From Trichosphaerium sp. ATCC 40318 (lineage: Eukaryota; Discosea; Flabellinia; Trichosidae): 20,015 bases of DNA. Position 1 is the stretch's first letter; every line of letters begins with the position of its first letter. Below, piece after piece: positions 10,395 through 20,015 of the stretch. Position numbers and translations under genes: made by a program. The notes under the pieces are model-generated. The model did no database searches. It saw nothing but the letters and a program-made list of their open reading frames with translations, and was not told the DNA's origin. The DNA is taken from the NCBI GenBank assembly GCA_038496445.1, contig JALMLS010000164.1, forward strand, positions 1-20,015, written 5' to 3'.

Positions 10395-13300
10395 TCACTT
10401 GGCGCCATCTCCTGCCGTTGCTGGAAAGTTAGGGTTCTTTTTGATATCGAATTTGAGACCCTCTCCATTCGTTGTAATAGTGCACAAATCGCCTTCTTTA
10501 ATATCGCCCTTGATAAGTAGTTTGGCAATTGGGTTCAAAATTTCTTTCTGGATGACACGTTGCAATGGTCGAGCACCGTATACTGGATCGTAACCGCGTC
10601 TGCCAAGGTACTCTTTACTTTCTGGAGTGATTGAAAGCTCGATTTTCTTCTCTGCAAGGCGTGCAGAAACAGCTAAAAAGTGATGAGTGGGTGGTTTTTT
10701 TTGCACAAAACAAAATCATAAAAAAGGTTGCATACCACCAAGCTGGATCTCTACAATCTTGTCCATATTTTCGTGTGATAGCCTGTTAAAGAGTACAAGG
10801 TCGTCGATGCGATTGATAAACTCTGGTGCTAGATGCTGTCTCACAACTTGCATGACGCCCGCTTTGCCATCTTGGCTGTTTGTTCCTTCAGGAAGGCTGG
10901 CAAGAACATTTGCACCCAAATTGGATGTCATGATAATCATTGTGTTTCTGAGGTGATGTCATTGTTAGCCAACACGGTTACATAATATTTCTTGAGCGTA
11001 CCTAAAGTCTACTTTGTGACCTTGGCTATCAGTGAGCCAACCCTCATCAAGCACTTGGAGTAAAAGGTTAGAGACTTCTCTATGTGCTTTTTCGAATTCA
11101 TCAAAGAGAATGACTGAGTATGGTCTCCTTCGAACAGCTACAGTTGTTGTTAGCACGCTAATGGGCATATTCATTATATACCTTCTGTCAATACACCACC
11201 TTCATCGTAACCTACATAACCTGGAGGAGCACCAATAAGCCTCGAAACTGAAAATTTCTCCATAAATTCTGACATATCAATGCGGATCAAGGCTGATTGT
11301 GTGTCGAACAGGAATGATGCTAATTGTTTGCAAAGTTCGGTTTTACCGACACCAGTAGGTCCTAAGAAGTAGTATGGGTCAGCACAAGATTACTAATAGA
11401 CAAATAAAGCGCCAAAAAAAAAGCAGAAAAAAAATTAGGAAAAAGGCACGTATCAAAAATGATCCTAGTGGTCTATCGTGACCGTGTAAACCAGCACGAC
11501 TGATGCGAACTGCGTTACTTATAGCTGTTAACGCTGGCTCTTGACCAACAACATGTTCTCCAAGAACCTCCTCCATGTTGAGAAGACGCTCTCTTTCTCC
11601 CATCAAAAGATTTTGAATTGGGATACCAGTTGTTCTAGCAACCACTTCGGCAACATCCTTTGCAGTGACAACATCACCAAGCATAGTCAATCCCTTGGCG
11701 TCCATGCTAGAGCATACATTTAATAATATGAAAACAAAGCAAAGTAAGAAACTGTCAAATAGTGTTTTGAAGAGTTTGGCTTTTAACAGGCTCTACAAAC
11801 ATGCTATACGTACTGGTCAGCTATTTCTTTTTCCAGTCTTGGAATCAAGCCATATTGGAGCTCTGAGGCTGAAGCCCAATCACCCTTTCTTTGCGCGGTT
11901 TCTAGATCAAGTCTTGCACGTTCTAGGTTCTTTTTCGCTGTCTTTCCCTTCTCAACTAGTTGTCGCTCTTCTCTCCACTTTGCTGTCAATTCATTACTCT
12001 CGACTAGAAGCTCAGCAACTTCTCCTTCTCGTTTCTTTAGCCGTTGTTTGGAGTGTGCATCGTCCTCTTTTCTCAAAGCCTCAATCTCGATTTTCTTGCG
12101 AATAATTTGGCGGTCAAGGTTTTCTATTGGCTCTGGTTTACTTTCTTGTTGTAGACGCAAACGAGATGCGGCCTCATCAATGAGATCAATGGCCTTGTCA
12201 GGTAAGAATCTATCGGTGATGTATCTGTTTGAGTTGACTGCTGCAGAAACAATAGCGTCATCAGCAATGCGCACACCGTGGTGCACCTCGTATTTGTCTT
12301 TGAGACCACGAAGCATGGTGACGGTATCTTCTACTGATGGTTCCGAAACCAGTACAGGTTGAAACCGACGAGCTAGAGCAGCATCCTTTTCAATGTACTA
12401 ATGCAAAAAGTCAATGATGTTGCATTCTTGGTCAATCACGGTACCTTTCTGTATTCATTGATAGTTGTAGCACCAACGCAATGTAATTCTCCACGTGCTA
12501 GTTGGGGTTTGAGCATGTTAGCAGCGTCAATAGCGCTAAATATATGTTAGAATTAAACTGTTCAAAAGTAAATAGTGGAGGGTATTGCACGTACCCCTCC
12601 GCAGCACCAGCACCAACAAGAGTGTGCAACTCATCAATGAACAAGATGATTTCTCCTTTAAAGGCAGCAAGATCTTTTAGAAGCCCTTTGAGTCTGTCTT
12701 CAAATTCACCTCTAAACTTGGCACCCTAGGATACAGAAGATAAGATTATTGTGTCACACAGTTATACACGTACCGCGATAAGAGCACCAAGATCCAAAGA
12801 GAGGACACGTTTATCTTTAATTGATTCAGGTACATCTCCTTTTACAATGCGGTTTGCTAGTCCTTCCACAATTGCTGTCTTACCTACAAGCGGCTGTCAA
12901 TAACACGCAGGATCGGATAAAACGTTCAACGCACCGACACCAGGCTCTCCAAATATGACAGGGTTGTTCTTAGTTCTTCTGCTCAATACCTGGAGTGTTC
13001 TTCTGATCTCAGCATCCCCTGTTTTACTATATTAGTATAGAATGCCAAAACGAAATTGCACATCTAGTTCTTGTTTTCAGAAAAATGATCAAATATTTGG
13101 TCTACTGTGCAGCTGCTGTTGCATTGATGCGTAGCATGATAGAAGAACATTATCTCTACGTACTTCCAATAACAGGATCGATTTTACCGTCCCTGGCTTG
13201 TTGTGTTAAATCTTTACAATATTTTTTTAACAACTCCCCTTTTGGCACTATACATCAAGTGAGTGAATGGAATGGCGTACAAGTAGCGTAGACAAAGCAA

Positions 13301-13719
13301 CGGAAAAAAGAATAAACGCGTCATTGTCCGAGAATTAGATAGAGTGGCGTTGGTAGCAACGTACTTGCATCTGGGTTCTAAATAATAGTTAGATGGGTTG
13401 ATGGTAAAAAGAACTCTTCAAAAAAAAAAAAAGAAACGTGCCACCCATGAAGCCTTTTGTTGGTTCTGTTGGTCCTGCATAACGAAACCTACGCTCACGT
13501 GAGTAACCTGAGTGAGTGTGAGTTTATCTCACCTGACGTGTGAATATATCGCTTGAAGGATAATGGTATGTTGTACGCGCTCTTCTTCACTGAGTTAGTG
13601 ACCTTGGGACGCGTACTAGCAGTAACACGCGTGCGAATAGGTTGTTTTAATTTCTTTGCGTTTGAGGCAGCATTAAAACGCTGTCTGTACGCGAGGGAGC
13701 AGACCCTACGTGTGAGCAT
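10395..13719 (-). CDS. HSP78: mitochondrial Hsp78/ClpB-type AAA+ disaggregase
   Basis: This is a hexameric ATP-driven protein disaggregase of the mitochondrial matrix, working with mtHsp70. I assemble 14 exons into 797 residues (yeast Hsp78 is similar in length): 13533-13719, 13445-13488, 13365-13377, 13164-13247, 12935-13018, 12774-12883, 12595-12725, 12445-12535, 11814-12397, 11454-11706, 11182-11368, 11002-11137, 10736-10947, 10395-10672. The start [15 protein letters not shown] is a clear presequence. As in Hsp78, the ClpB N-domain is absent. NBD1 has GEPGVGKT (about 132-139) and ILFIDEL (Walker B, about 202-207). A full coiled-coil middle domain follows (about 325-440). NBD2 has GPTGVGKT (530-537) and ILFDEFEKA (Walker B, D602/E603), MTSNLG and [10 protein letters not shown]. 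The junction 11454/11368 requires an AT-AC intron. Exon 3 is a 13-nt microexon. Confidence 0.93.
11369..11453 (-). other. AT-AC intron in HSP78
   Basis: This 85-nt intron starts ATACGT and ends CATACTAC. Joining TTG (ending at 11454) to TTCTTAGGA (from 11368) in phase 0 gives [15 protein letters not shown], exactly the family sequence. The donor equals this genome's favourite GTACGT with the first G changed to A. It lacks the ATATCCTT donor of U12-type introns, so a U2-type AT-AC intron is more likely. A GCTGAC branch-like site lies 10-15 nt from the end. An overlapping GT-AG choice (11362-11449) is in frame but yields FLIRPTGVGKT, which loses the first Walker A glycine. Confidence 0.75.
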
Positions 13720-13910
13720 TTGTGTAGTGTTAAAGTAGAGGAGGTGTGGGGTGTTTCGTAGTCGGTTAAGAAATTGTTGTACTAATTTACGAGGTTTTTT
13801 TTGTGGCGAGAAAGCTGTCGAAAAATCAAAGGAATCCCAGTGAAAACCAACCCAAATACCAGCCTGGCTCACCTTTCCTCTTTTCGTTCCGTTTCTTCTT
13901 TGTTGCTGGA
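13720..13910. promoter_or_regulatory. bidirectional promoter, HSP78 / PPR gene
   Basis: Only 191 bp lie between the divergent start codons of HSP78 (-, 13719) and the PPR gene (+, 13911), so both 5' UTRs and core promoters must fit here. The PPR-proximal part is pyrimidine-rich on the plus strand, with several TTC/GAA triplets (about 13871-13903). Heat-shock control is conceivable, but I cannot assign a correctly spaced heat-shock element. Confidence 0.55.
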
Positions 13911-16526
13911 ATGTTATTTAGATTACACGCAGCTTCCACCGTAGGCGTGCGACGCGTACCATTGAGCCACCAGACGAACAAGAGCGCTGTCAAAGCTCGT
14001 ACGCGGCAGAGTAAGGTAGTAAGGGATTTAAAAGGTAAATACAACACTTGGCGGTTATTAATGTGGTGTAAACGAAAACAGGCAAAAAATGGGGAATATA
14101 ACAATTTATTTTGCATCAAAAGCTTTTTATAAGCGTTTTTTGCTAAACTCAGCGCCTAGACACGCGCGGATTTGTTGTTAGACGCTGGTATTGTAGCAAA
14201 GAAGACGAAGGGCCGCGAATGACAATGCCTTCGTTTGAGGCAAGCCCACGCCTTAAAGCACCAACGTTTGGCGAAGAAGATGAGTCAGTTTTCAACAAGT
14301 CACAATCAGGACAGCTGGAGAAACAAAAACCAATTTTAAAATCTAAGAGTAGCGCAAACTTGTGCCGTCAGTTACAGCTTCACTACGAATTTGGCGAGCA
14401 CCACAAAGTATTCAAAATGTTCAAGGTACGCTAAATCTAGATGATATTACACATATTCTCTTTTTTGCAAAGAGACACGTGTCCGCTTTTAGCGTAAAAT
14501 GTACTATGCCACGATTTTTTGCGGTATACGTGGCCACTAATTTGGATTTTTTGAAATAACTTTAATGTTTTTGCTTTTTTCCCTTACAATCACCTTTGCT
14601 GTTATTGACAAAATGAATCAGGAACTTGAAGATCAAGATTATCCACTTGATGTCACATTATATAACTGGTTGCTAAGCTCTCAGCAAGCTGTTGAGGCTA
14701 CTTCGAAATGTGTTGAGATTTTGGAGCAAATGGTTGAAAAAGGAGTAAAGCCAAATGTGCAAACCTATAATACAGTCATTAAGGTACGCTGTTGTATTTA
14801 TGATTGACCAAGCTTCGTTATATTAAGCGCTACCGAGGCACACAGTAATCAGAAACATTTTTAGAGAAACAGAACTATTTTTTTTATTTGTTTTTTTTTT
14901 TGTTGCTCAGACATTTACTCACTTATTTTGGTAGAGTTTAACATCAACAAAAGATGTTGAAACTGCATGGTCAATTTACCAACAGATGCGTGCAGATAAG
15001 GACGTCAAACCTACAATTCAGACATACAACGCCTTACTGAACGTATGCTTTTTATAATTATTCAGTTTGTTATCAGCTTCCTTTTCGAGTGTTGACAATT
15101 ACAACAGGTTGCTGTACGTGCACGTGATACTAAGATTGCGTTGGAATTATGGCAAGCCATTAGGCAAAAGATAGCTGCAAATGAAGGTGGCATTAGACCC
15201 AATCGTGAGACATTCGTGTTGTTCGTCCACGTCTGCGACATGGTAGATGATCCTCACGGAGCGTTGGTTGTCCTTTACTCTGCGCACAGAAATCACACTA
15301 CAGTGCCTAGAGGCATTTTAGAGAATTGTTGTGACATATTTTTGCGACATGACAATATTGAAGGATTGAAGCATATTAAAGCCGCCATGACTGCAGTTCA
15401 AGAACAAGAAACCAGAGGGCGCTCATCCAGAACCTCACGCGTAAGTCTCAAGAAAGCCCGAAAATCTATCAATGGAAACTATATTTGTAGTTGTTAATGT
15501 GTTTTCTAGTCACTCCCAGAAGGTTTATTACAGCGTATGTTATGCACAGCCGCCCATAGTGCATCCTTTGTGTTTGCAGAAACTTTGTATACAGGTACAA
15601 AGTAGTTTTTGGTTTTTGAAAAACAGTCGTGTATCTAATTTACTCAAAAAAAATCGTTTGCTGACTTGCCCTTTTTTTCTTGTCTAGAAATCACAGAGTC
15701 ATACAACCATCCACTATCAAATCACCAAGCATTGATGTCACTCTTGCTTTGTTATGCTAAAGGTGGACTGCTCAAACGGTCGTTCATGCACATCCATAAT
15801 CAAGACCCTAAATTTATTGTTCATCCTGCTGTTCGTTATGAAATTGCCAAGAGCGCTTCTAATTCGACGGTACCGCAGCTAGTTGGCTTTTGGGAGTTTG
15901 TGAATGGCCTTGGTGAAAAGAAGCCTCCAGTGCACTACCAGAATTGCTTGATTATTATTCAAGCATACGTGATTAAGGGAGAACTGGACGCTGCATATTC
16001 AATTTACAGAAGCCTATATGAACAAAAATTATCTAAAACGCCAACACCGCTTAATATTATGCTTCAAGGTTCTAAAACAGTGGGCCAAGGATTTAGGTTA
16101 CTTGCTGAAGCGCGAAATGATGAAATTGAAGCGGATGCAGAGTCTTATGAGCACATGATTAACGTTTTCTTGTCTTTGGAGGAAACCAATCGCGCAGTTG
16201 ACTTTTTAACAAACATTCCATCTCACATCAAGCCTACTCTACGCACATTCAAGAACCTAGTAGAAGCTCTTTCCAAGGCTCACAACTATGGACATGCTTT
16301 GGATGTTATCAAGACTGCTAGGTCCCATGGCTATCGTGACACCTCCCTAAAGAGAATAATGACCGCACACGGTGGCGGTGACGAATATGAACCTGATCCA
16401 GTGTTCAACGAGTCTTCAAAGAGAGGCGGCGGCAATTATGGACGCAGGCAGGATAGGGAATCTGGTGGCGGCCACAAGAGCAGCAAGGCCAGTAAGGGTA
16501 TGCCTAATCGTAGCGCCTACGAATAA
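13911..16526 (+). CDS. mitochondrial pentatricopeptide-repeat (PPR) protein
   Basis: This is a predicted organellar RNA-binding protein of 638 residues. Exons are 13911-14034, 14160-14425, 14622-14783, 14935-15042, 15108-15440, 15510-15594 and 15688-16526, all in phase. The N-terminus (MLFRLHAAS...RRVPLS, then RRWYCSK) is basic and fits mitochondrial import. Canonical PPR units lie at about residues 130-240: VTLYNWLLSS...CVEILEQMVEKGVKPN, then VQTYNTVIKS...AWSIYQQMRADKDVKPT, then IQTYNALLNV...ALELWQAIRQ. More divergent helical repeats follow in the last exon (NCLIIIQAYVIKGELDAAYS, TFKNLVEALSKAHNYGHALD). The end is Gly/Ser/Lys/Arg-rich and disordered. PPR proteins of fungi act in mitochondrial mRNA stability or translation; the target cannot be read from sequence. 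Confidence 0.85.
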
Positions 16527-16782
16527 GCGGAACCCGCAACTACTTTTTTTGGTTTTTTTCAACTGACTGTAAAATTGTATGTTCAACAAAAAAAGTGTAA
16601 AGAGGTAAAAAAAAAAAAACAAAACAACGTTAATATCATTTATTACACTCTGTTTATCTGTTGGAGCTATTCAATGTGTTGCTGGCGCGTGGTTTTGTTT
16701 ACATTTCGATAAAAATGCAATGAGTTTTTTGTATTTCTCAATTGACTACAGGTGATTTCAGTCACAATTTATTACCGCCCCT

Positions 16783-17239
16783 ATGGACACGAGGTATGCT
16801 GTGGGTAGTACTAACACAAGGGCCTCATTATTGTAACAGGGTAAACGAAAAGAGCAGACAAAAGTGTTGGGAAGCACGAGACAGATATTTTGACTGCCTA
16901 GACGCCACTCACGATGATGCGGAACAGTGCAAAGCGCTTGCTGACGATTTTGGGAAATACTGCATGAAAAGCTGGGTATGGTAACGTCTGCATCTTCGAG
17001 AGGCGATTGCAGGTCTTTTCTTGTTTTTACAACATTGTTTTTGGTTTTTTGTTTTTAGTTCAGTACAATTTTTGAGTTACCACAATATGTATGCGTAAAC
17101 AACATGTGACGCTTCGACACGTGAAAGTAATTTCTTTTTTTCTGTGTTGATTGCTAACTACGTACCACAGGTCAAACACTTTATGAGTAAACGTTACTGG
17201 AAGGATCGCAAAACGCCCCGCGACGTGTACCGGGACTAA
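16783..17239 (+). CDS. COA6: Coa6-type cytochrome c oxidase assembly factor
   Basis: This is a small intermembrane-space protein of the COX6B/Coa6 family, needed for copper delivery to Cox2 during complex IV assembly. Exons are 16783-16793, 16840-16975 and 17171-17239, giving 71 residues. The core has the family spacing CWEARDRYFDC (CX9C) and CKALADDFGKYC (CX10C); the CX9C...CX10C pair distinguishes Coa6 from Cox6b itself. The following KSWVKHFMSKR matches the CxxSWVxxFxxKR end of Coa6. The first coding exon is only 11 nt (MDT plus part of Arg), with a 46-nt intron carrying an ACTAAC branch-like site. Without this intron the frame has no good ATG close by, only MLWVVL at 16797. It lies downstream of the PPR gene on the same strand, with about 256 bp between. 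Confidence 0.83.
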
Positions 17240-17569
17240 ACGTGTCAGTGTCACTATTTTTTTGTGCAAAAAGCGGATCAAGGGAGTATTGCTTCGTCTG
17301 TGCTTTGCACCACTGTCTGATATCAACAAATACGTATGTACAACAATAAAACTAACGTTTGGCGTGAACTAGATTCAGCCTGAGCTGGTGACACTCATGG
17401 AATTGTAACACATTCTGACATGTGTTGATGTAAGCCACTTGTGATGCTTTTTTTTATCTCTGGTGTGAGCGCAAGCTACTTGCACCAATAAGAGAGCTCG
17501 GTGGCACTTTTTTTCAGAAAATAGTCAAGAGTAGTCCAAACAGAAGCGACAACTCAAAAGAAAAAGACT
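17240..17569. other. intergenic region between COA6 and VPS26
   Basis: This contains the COA6 3' UTR and VPS26 promoter. I see no gene and no recognisable motif. Confidence 0.5.
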
Positions 17570-19394
17570 ATGTTGCGCTACCTCGGCTTTGTGGCCCCTA
17601 AAACTAAGTTTGTACTCGCTGACTGCGAAAAACGTAAGCAAGTTACAGTTCAAACAGATAAGGGTTCCCAGACTCTGTTTGTATACACTGACACTGAAGC
17701 CGTACGCGGAAAGATCCAGTGTAACGTAAAATCAGGCAAAAAAATCGACCACCAAGGTACGAAGGCAACGTTTTTTTTGTAGTGTTGTGATATATTAAAT
17801 TACACTCGTTTGAGTCGTTGTTTGTATACGAAAAGTCAAACAGATGATAATTAAATTAAAAAAAAATTTTGGGTGGCTATTTTTTTTTGACACGGCACTC
17901 GCTTAGGTATCAAGATCGAATTTATTGGTCAAATAGGTGCGTAAACAATTATTTGCTTTTTTTTTTTTTGGCTAAAGCGCATTCCCCCACAGAATTATTC
18001 TACGACCGTGGCAATCACTATGAATTCTTGTCCTTAGACGCCGATTTGGCAGAACCTGGCGTGCTCACTGGAGATAACGAGTTTACGTTTGATTTTTCTA
18101 AAAGTGAGAAGAATTTTGAATCGTACAACGGCATCAACGTCAGATTGAGGTGCGTTAATCGAAAACACGTGGTGCTACAAAAGGCCCTTTCGTTTTTTGT
18201 TTTTGCGACGTTCTCCTCGGTTCGCGTGTTTAAGCTCGACTAAAGGCGCCATGTAGTTCTTCGTGTAAATTTTCCGCGCATGGAATGTTGCCATAACCTC
18301 AATATAATTTTTTCATTGATGATTTTTTACCACGTGCTTAAACTTCACCGTTAGATATTTCCTTAAATTCACGATTGTTCGTTCCTTGGTCACAAATATT
18401 ACTTCAGAACAAGATATTTGGGTACTCAACTACAACAAGCTCCCAGAAATCAACAACTCCATCAAAATGGAGGTTGGTATAGAGGATTGCCTTCACATTG
18501 AGTTCGAGTATGGTCGCTCCAAGTACGCCTTCTTTTTTTATTTTTTCATTCCGAGCTAGCCTATTATCTCGGGCCAGTATATCAAGACTCACTCACAATC
18601 GTAGGTATCATCTCAAGGATATTGTTATTGGCAAGATTTTCTTTCTTCTTGTCCGTATTAAGATCAAATACATGGAGATTGCGCTCATAAAGCGCGAGTC
18701 TACAGGTATGTTTTCTTTTGCACAAGTTGTTAAATTTAACGGGTGACATTTGTGTCAATTCAAAATACATTCATTGTTACTATTATTATCAGTAGCTTAT
18801 GTGGTGTAGGGTCTGGTCCTAACCTCTATAATGAAAGCGAGACCATCACAAAATACGAAATTATGGATGGCGCACCTGTTCGTGGTGCGTGCTGCTCAGT
18901 TTCTTGTAATTTTTTTTTATACATGTGTTGATTATATGCTGTAGGTGAATCAATTCCTATTCGATTGTTCCTTGGTGGTTTTGACTTGACACCTACATAC
19001 CGTAACATACATAGCAAGTTTTCAGTAAAGTACTACCTCAATTTGGTGCTCGTGGATGAGGAAGATCGCCGCTACTTCAAGCAACAAGAGTAAGTCGCTG
19101 ATGCATTGTGTACAAAAATGTTGACATTGTCTACTTAGGATTACACTGTGGCGTAAGCCTTCATATGGTAAAACAAACGTATGCGCAGTGTTTGTTATAA
19201 GTACCAAGTAGCTAATGTATTACTAGGTGTTGGCTATGGCTCCTGATAAACCACGAAAAAAATCAAAAAAATCAAAAAAGGCGAATGGCGCAAGTAGTGT
19301 AAAAGAACCAGAACCAACAGAAGAAACTGAAACGGAGACACCAGGCAATCCTGAAAAGGAAGGTGAGGCTGTTGAGGAACCTGCTGAATCTTAG
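17570..19394 (+). CDS. VPS26: retromer subunit Vps26
   Basis: This is an arrestin-fold subunit of the retromer, which recycles receptors from endosomes to the Golgi with Vps35 and Vps29. Exons are 17570-17756, 17907-17936, 17993-18149, 18355-18522, 18605-18705, 18810-18884, 18945-19089, 19139-19178 and 19227-19394, giving 356 residues, slightly longer than the roughly 330 of animal Vps26. Diagnostic stretches in order are GIKIEFIGQIELFYDRGNH, LAEPGVLTGDNEFTFDF, YESYNGxxVRLRYFL-like (ESYNGINVRLRYFLKFTI), PEINNSIKMEVGIEDCLHIE, KYHLKDIVIGKIFFLLVRIK, ESIPIRLFLGG and [29 protein letters not shown]. The last exon adds a 56-residue tail: Lys-rich (KPRKKSKKSKK), then Glu/Pro/Thr-rich. A second donor at 19168, using the same acceptor, would end the protein after GVGYGS instead. 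Confidence 0.93.
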
Positions 19395-19414
19395 TTTTTT
19401 GCTTGTGTGTTTGC

Positions 19415-19420
19415 AATAAA
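19415..19420 (+). terminator. polyadenylation signal of VPS26
   Basis: A canonical AATAAA lies 21 nt after the VPS26 stop codon, in a T/A-rich context. Confidence 0.5.
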
Positions 19421-19780
19421 TTGCATAATTTTTATTATAAATGATTAGTTTTCTTTACTTTAAGTCTATTCCATTGCATGGAAAATACATAACATCGTGT
19501 TGCATACAGCATACTTGCATAATAATAAATGCAAAGATAAATATATATCTATAAAACAAGTAAAAATTGGTGGTGTCAATAGATTAACCAACAAAATTTG
19601 ATCTTTTGTAGACTGTTGACTTAGACTTTTCACATAAAACATAACAATTATAAAATTAGTTACATAATCAATGTATGTAAAGATAATGCATGTACAATGT
19701 TAGAATATTGTAAAAGAGCCATAATAAAGCAAATTTGGCATAAACCCAAACATTAACTCATAATTTCAACAGCTATCCAA
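19421..19780. other. AT-rich spacer before telomere-like repeats
   Basis: This is very AT-rich sequence with no gene seen. It separates the VPS26 3' end from the degenerate telomere-like repeats. Confidence 0.45.
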
Positions 19781-19970
19781 GCCTTAGCCCTAATTCTGAA
19801 TAGGGTTCAAACCCTAACCCTGGATTTTGTTTTATAATAATTAGGGTTGTAAACCTAACCCTAGCCCTAATAGGAACTCAACGATTAAGCCCTAACCCTA
19901 ATCAACAATACTATTGATTAGGGTTAAACCCTAAAAGCCAATTAGGTTAGGGTTAAGGTTACCTAAACCT
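19781..19970. repeat. degenerate telomere-like repeats in both orientations
   Basis: Scattered CCCTAA and TTAGGG units, many extended to AACCCTAACCC or TTAGGTTAGGGTTA, alternate in orientation through about 190 bp. They are not a clean tandem array. A 13-bp perfect inverted repeat (TAACCCTAATCAA / TTGATTAGGGTTA, 19893-19926, 8-nt loop) lies within. TTAGGG is the common fungal telomere unit, so this is probably interstitial or subtelomeric sequence. Confidence 0.75.
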
Positions 19971-20015
19971 CTACTTTTTCGATTTTATTAGATTTTGCTA
20001 CTTTCATGGCTGTGC

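Noticed and set aside
11369-11453. U12-type (minor spliceosome) classification of the AT-AC intron
   Set aside because: The donor ATACGT lacks ATATCCTT, and no TCCTTAAC-like branch site lies near the acceptor.
13441-13495. GC-AG intron reading in HSP78 (donor GGTG|GCACGT with acceptor GTTATGCAG)
   Set aside because: Using acceptor GCGTAG (13489) and donor GTGGCA (13444) gives canonical GT-AG borders and correct phase for exons 2-4.
13871-13903. Possible heat-shock elements (TTC/GAA triplets) in the HSP78 promoter
   Set aside because: Triplets are present but not in the alternating 5-bp spacing of a heat-shock element; the tract is simply pyrimidine-rich.
13826-14132. Overlapping ORFs on both strands at the PPR start
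   Set aside because: They are shadows; the presequence-coding exon 13911-14034 spliced to 14160 explains the region.

Overview
The window is a gene-dense stretch of a eukaryotic nuclear genome. It has spliceosomal introns, most of 40-150 nt and several longer, AT-rich spacers with long A/T runs, TTAGGG/CCCTAA-type repeats at the right edge and the standard genetic code (TAA, TAG and TGA all act as stops). The gene set (MATA/Ste11-like HMG-box protein, Hsp78-type mitochondrial ClpB, Coa6, bL35m, a PPR protein, a VTT-domain protein, Vps26, AP-3 sigma) fits a fungus. Intron richness points to an early-diverging lineage such as Mucoromycota or a chytrid. That placement is inference. All gene models were built by joining exons by hand on GT-AG borders, codon phase and family similarity.

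Left part (1-3.7 kb): the 3' portion of a DEAD-box RNA helicase (+), an AP-3 sigma adaptin gene (-) converging on it, and a leucine-rich-repeat gene relic (+). All three have frame breaks, while every gene to the right reads through cleanly. The left end is therefore either decaying or contains indel errors. Next (3.8-6.0 kb, -) is an intact seven-exon HMG-box gene, then (6.9-8.3 kb, +) a three-exon VTT/TVP38-type membrane protein gene.

Middle (9.2-17.2 kb): four genes for mitochondrial proteins lie in sequence. They are a four-exon bL35m-like ribosomal protein gene (+) made of exons too short to show as long ORFs; a 14-exon Hsp78 disaggregase gene (-); a seven-exon PPR gene (+) whose start codon is 191 bp from that of HSP78 in divergent orientation; and a three-exon Coa6-type twin-CX9C gene (+).

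Right (17.6-19.4 kb, +): a nine-exon VPS26 retromer gene with an added Lys-rich/acidic tail. After it come about 600 bp of AT-rich sequence with degenerate telomere-like repeats in both orientations.

The most notable signal is an intron in HSP78 that makes sense only with AT-AC borders (ATACGT...AC). This rebuilds the conserved Walker A loop of the second ATPase domain, while the overlapping GT-AG choice would damage it. Together AP-3 sigma and VPS26 serve endosomal/vacuolar sorting. The other genes show no operon-like logic beyond the mitochondrial clustering and the shared HSP78/PPR promoter.
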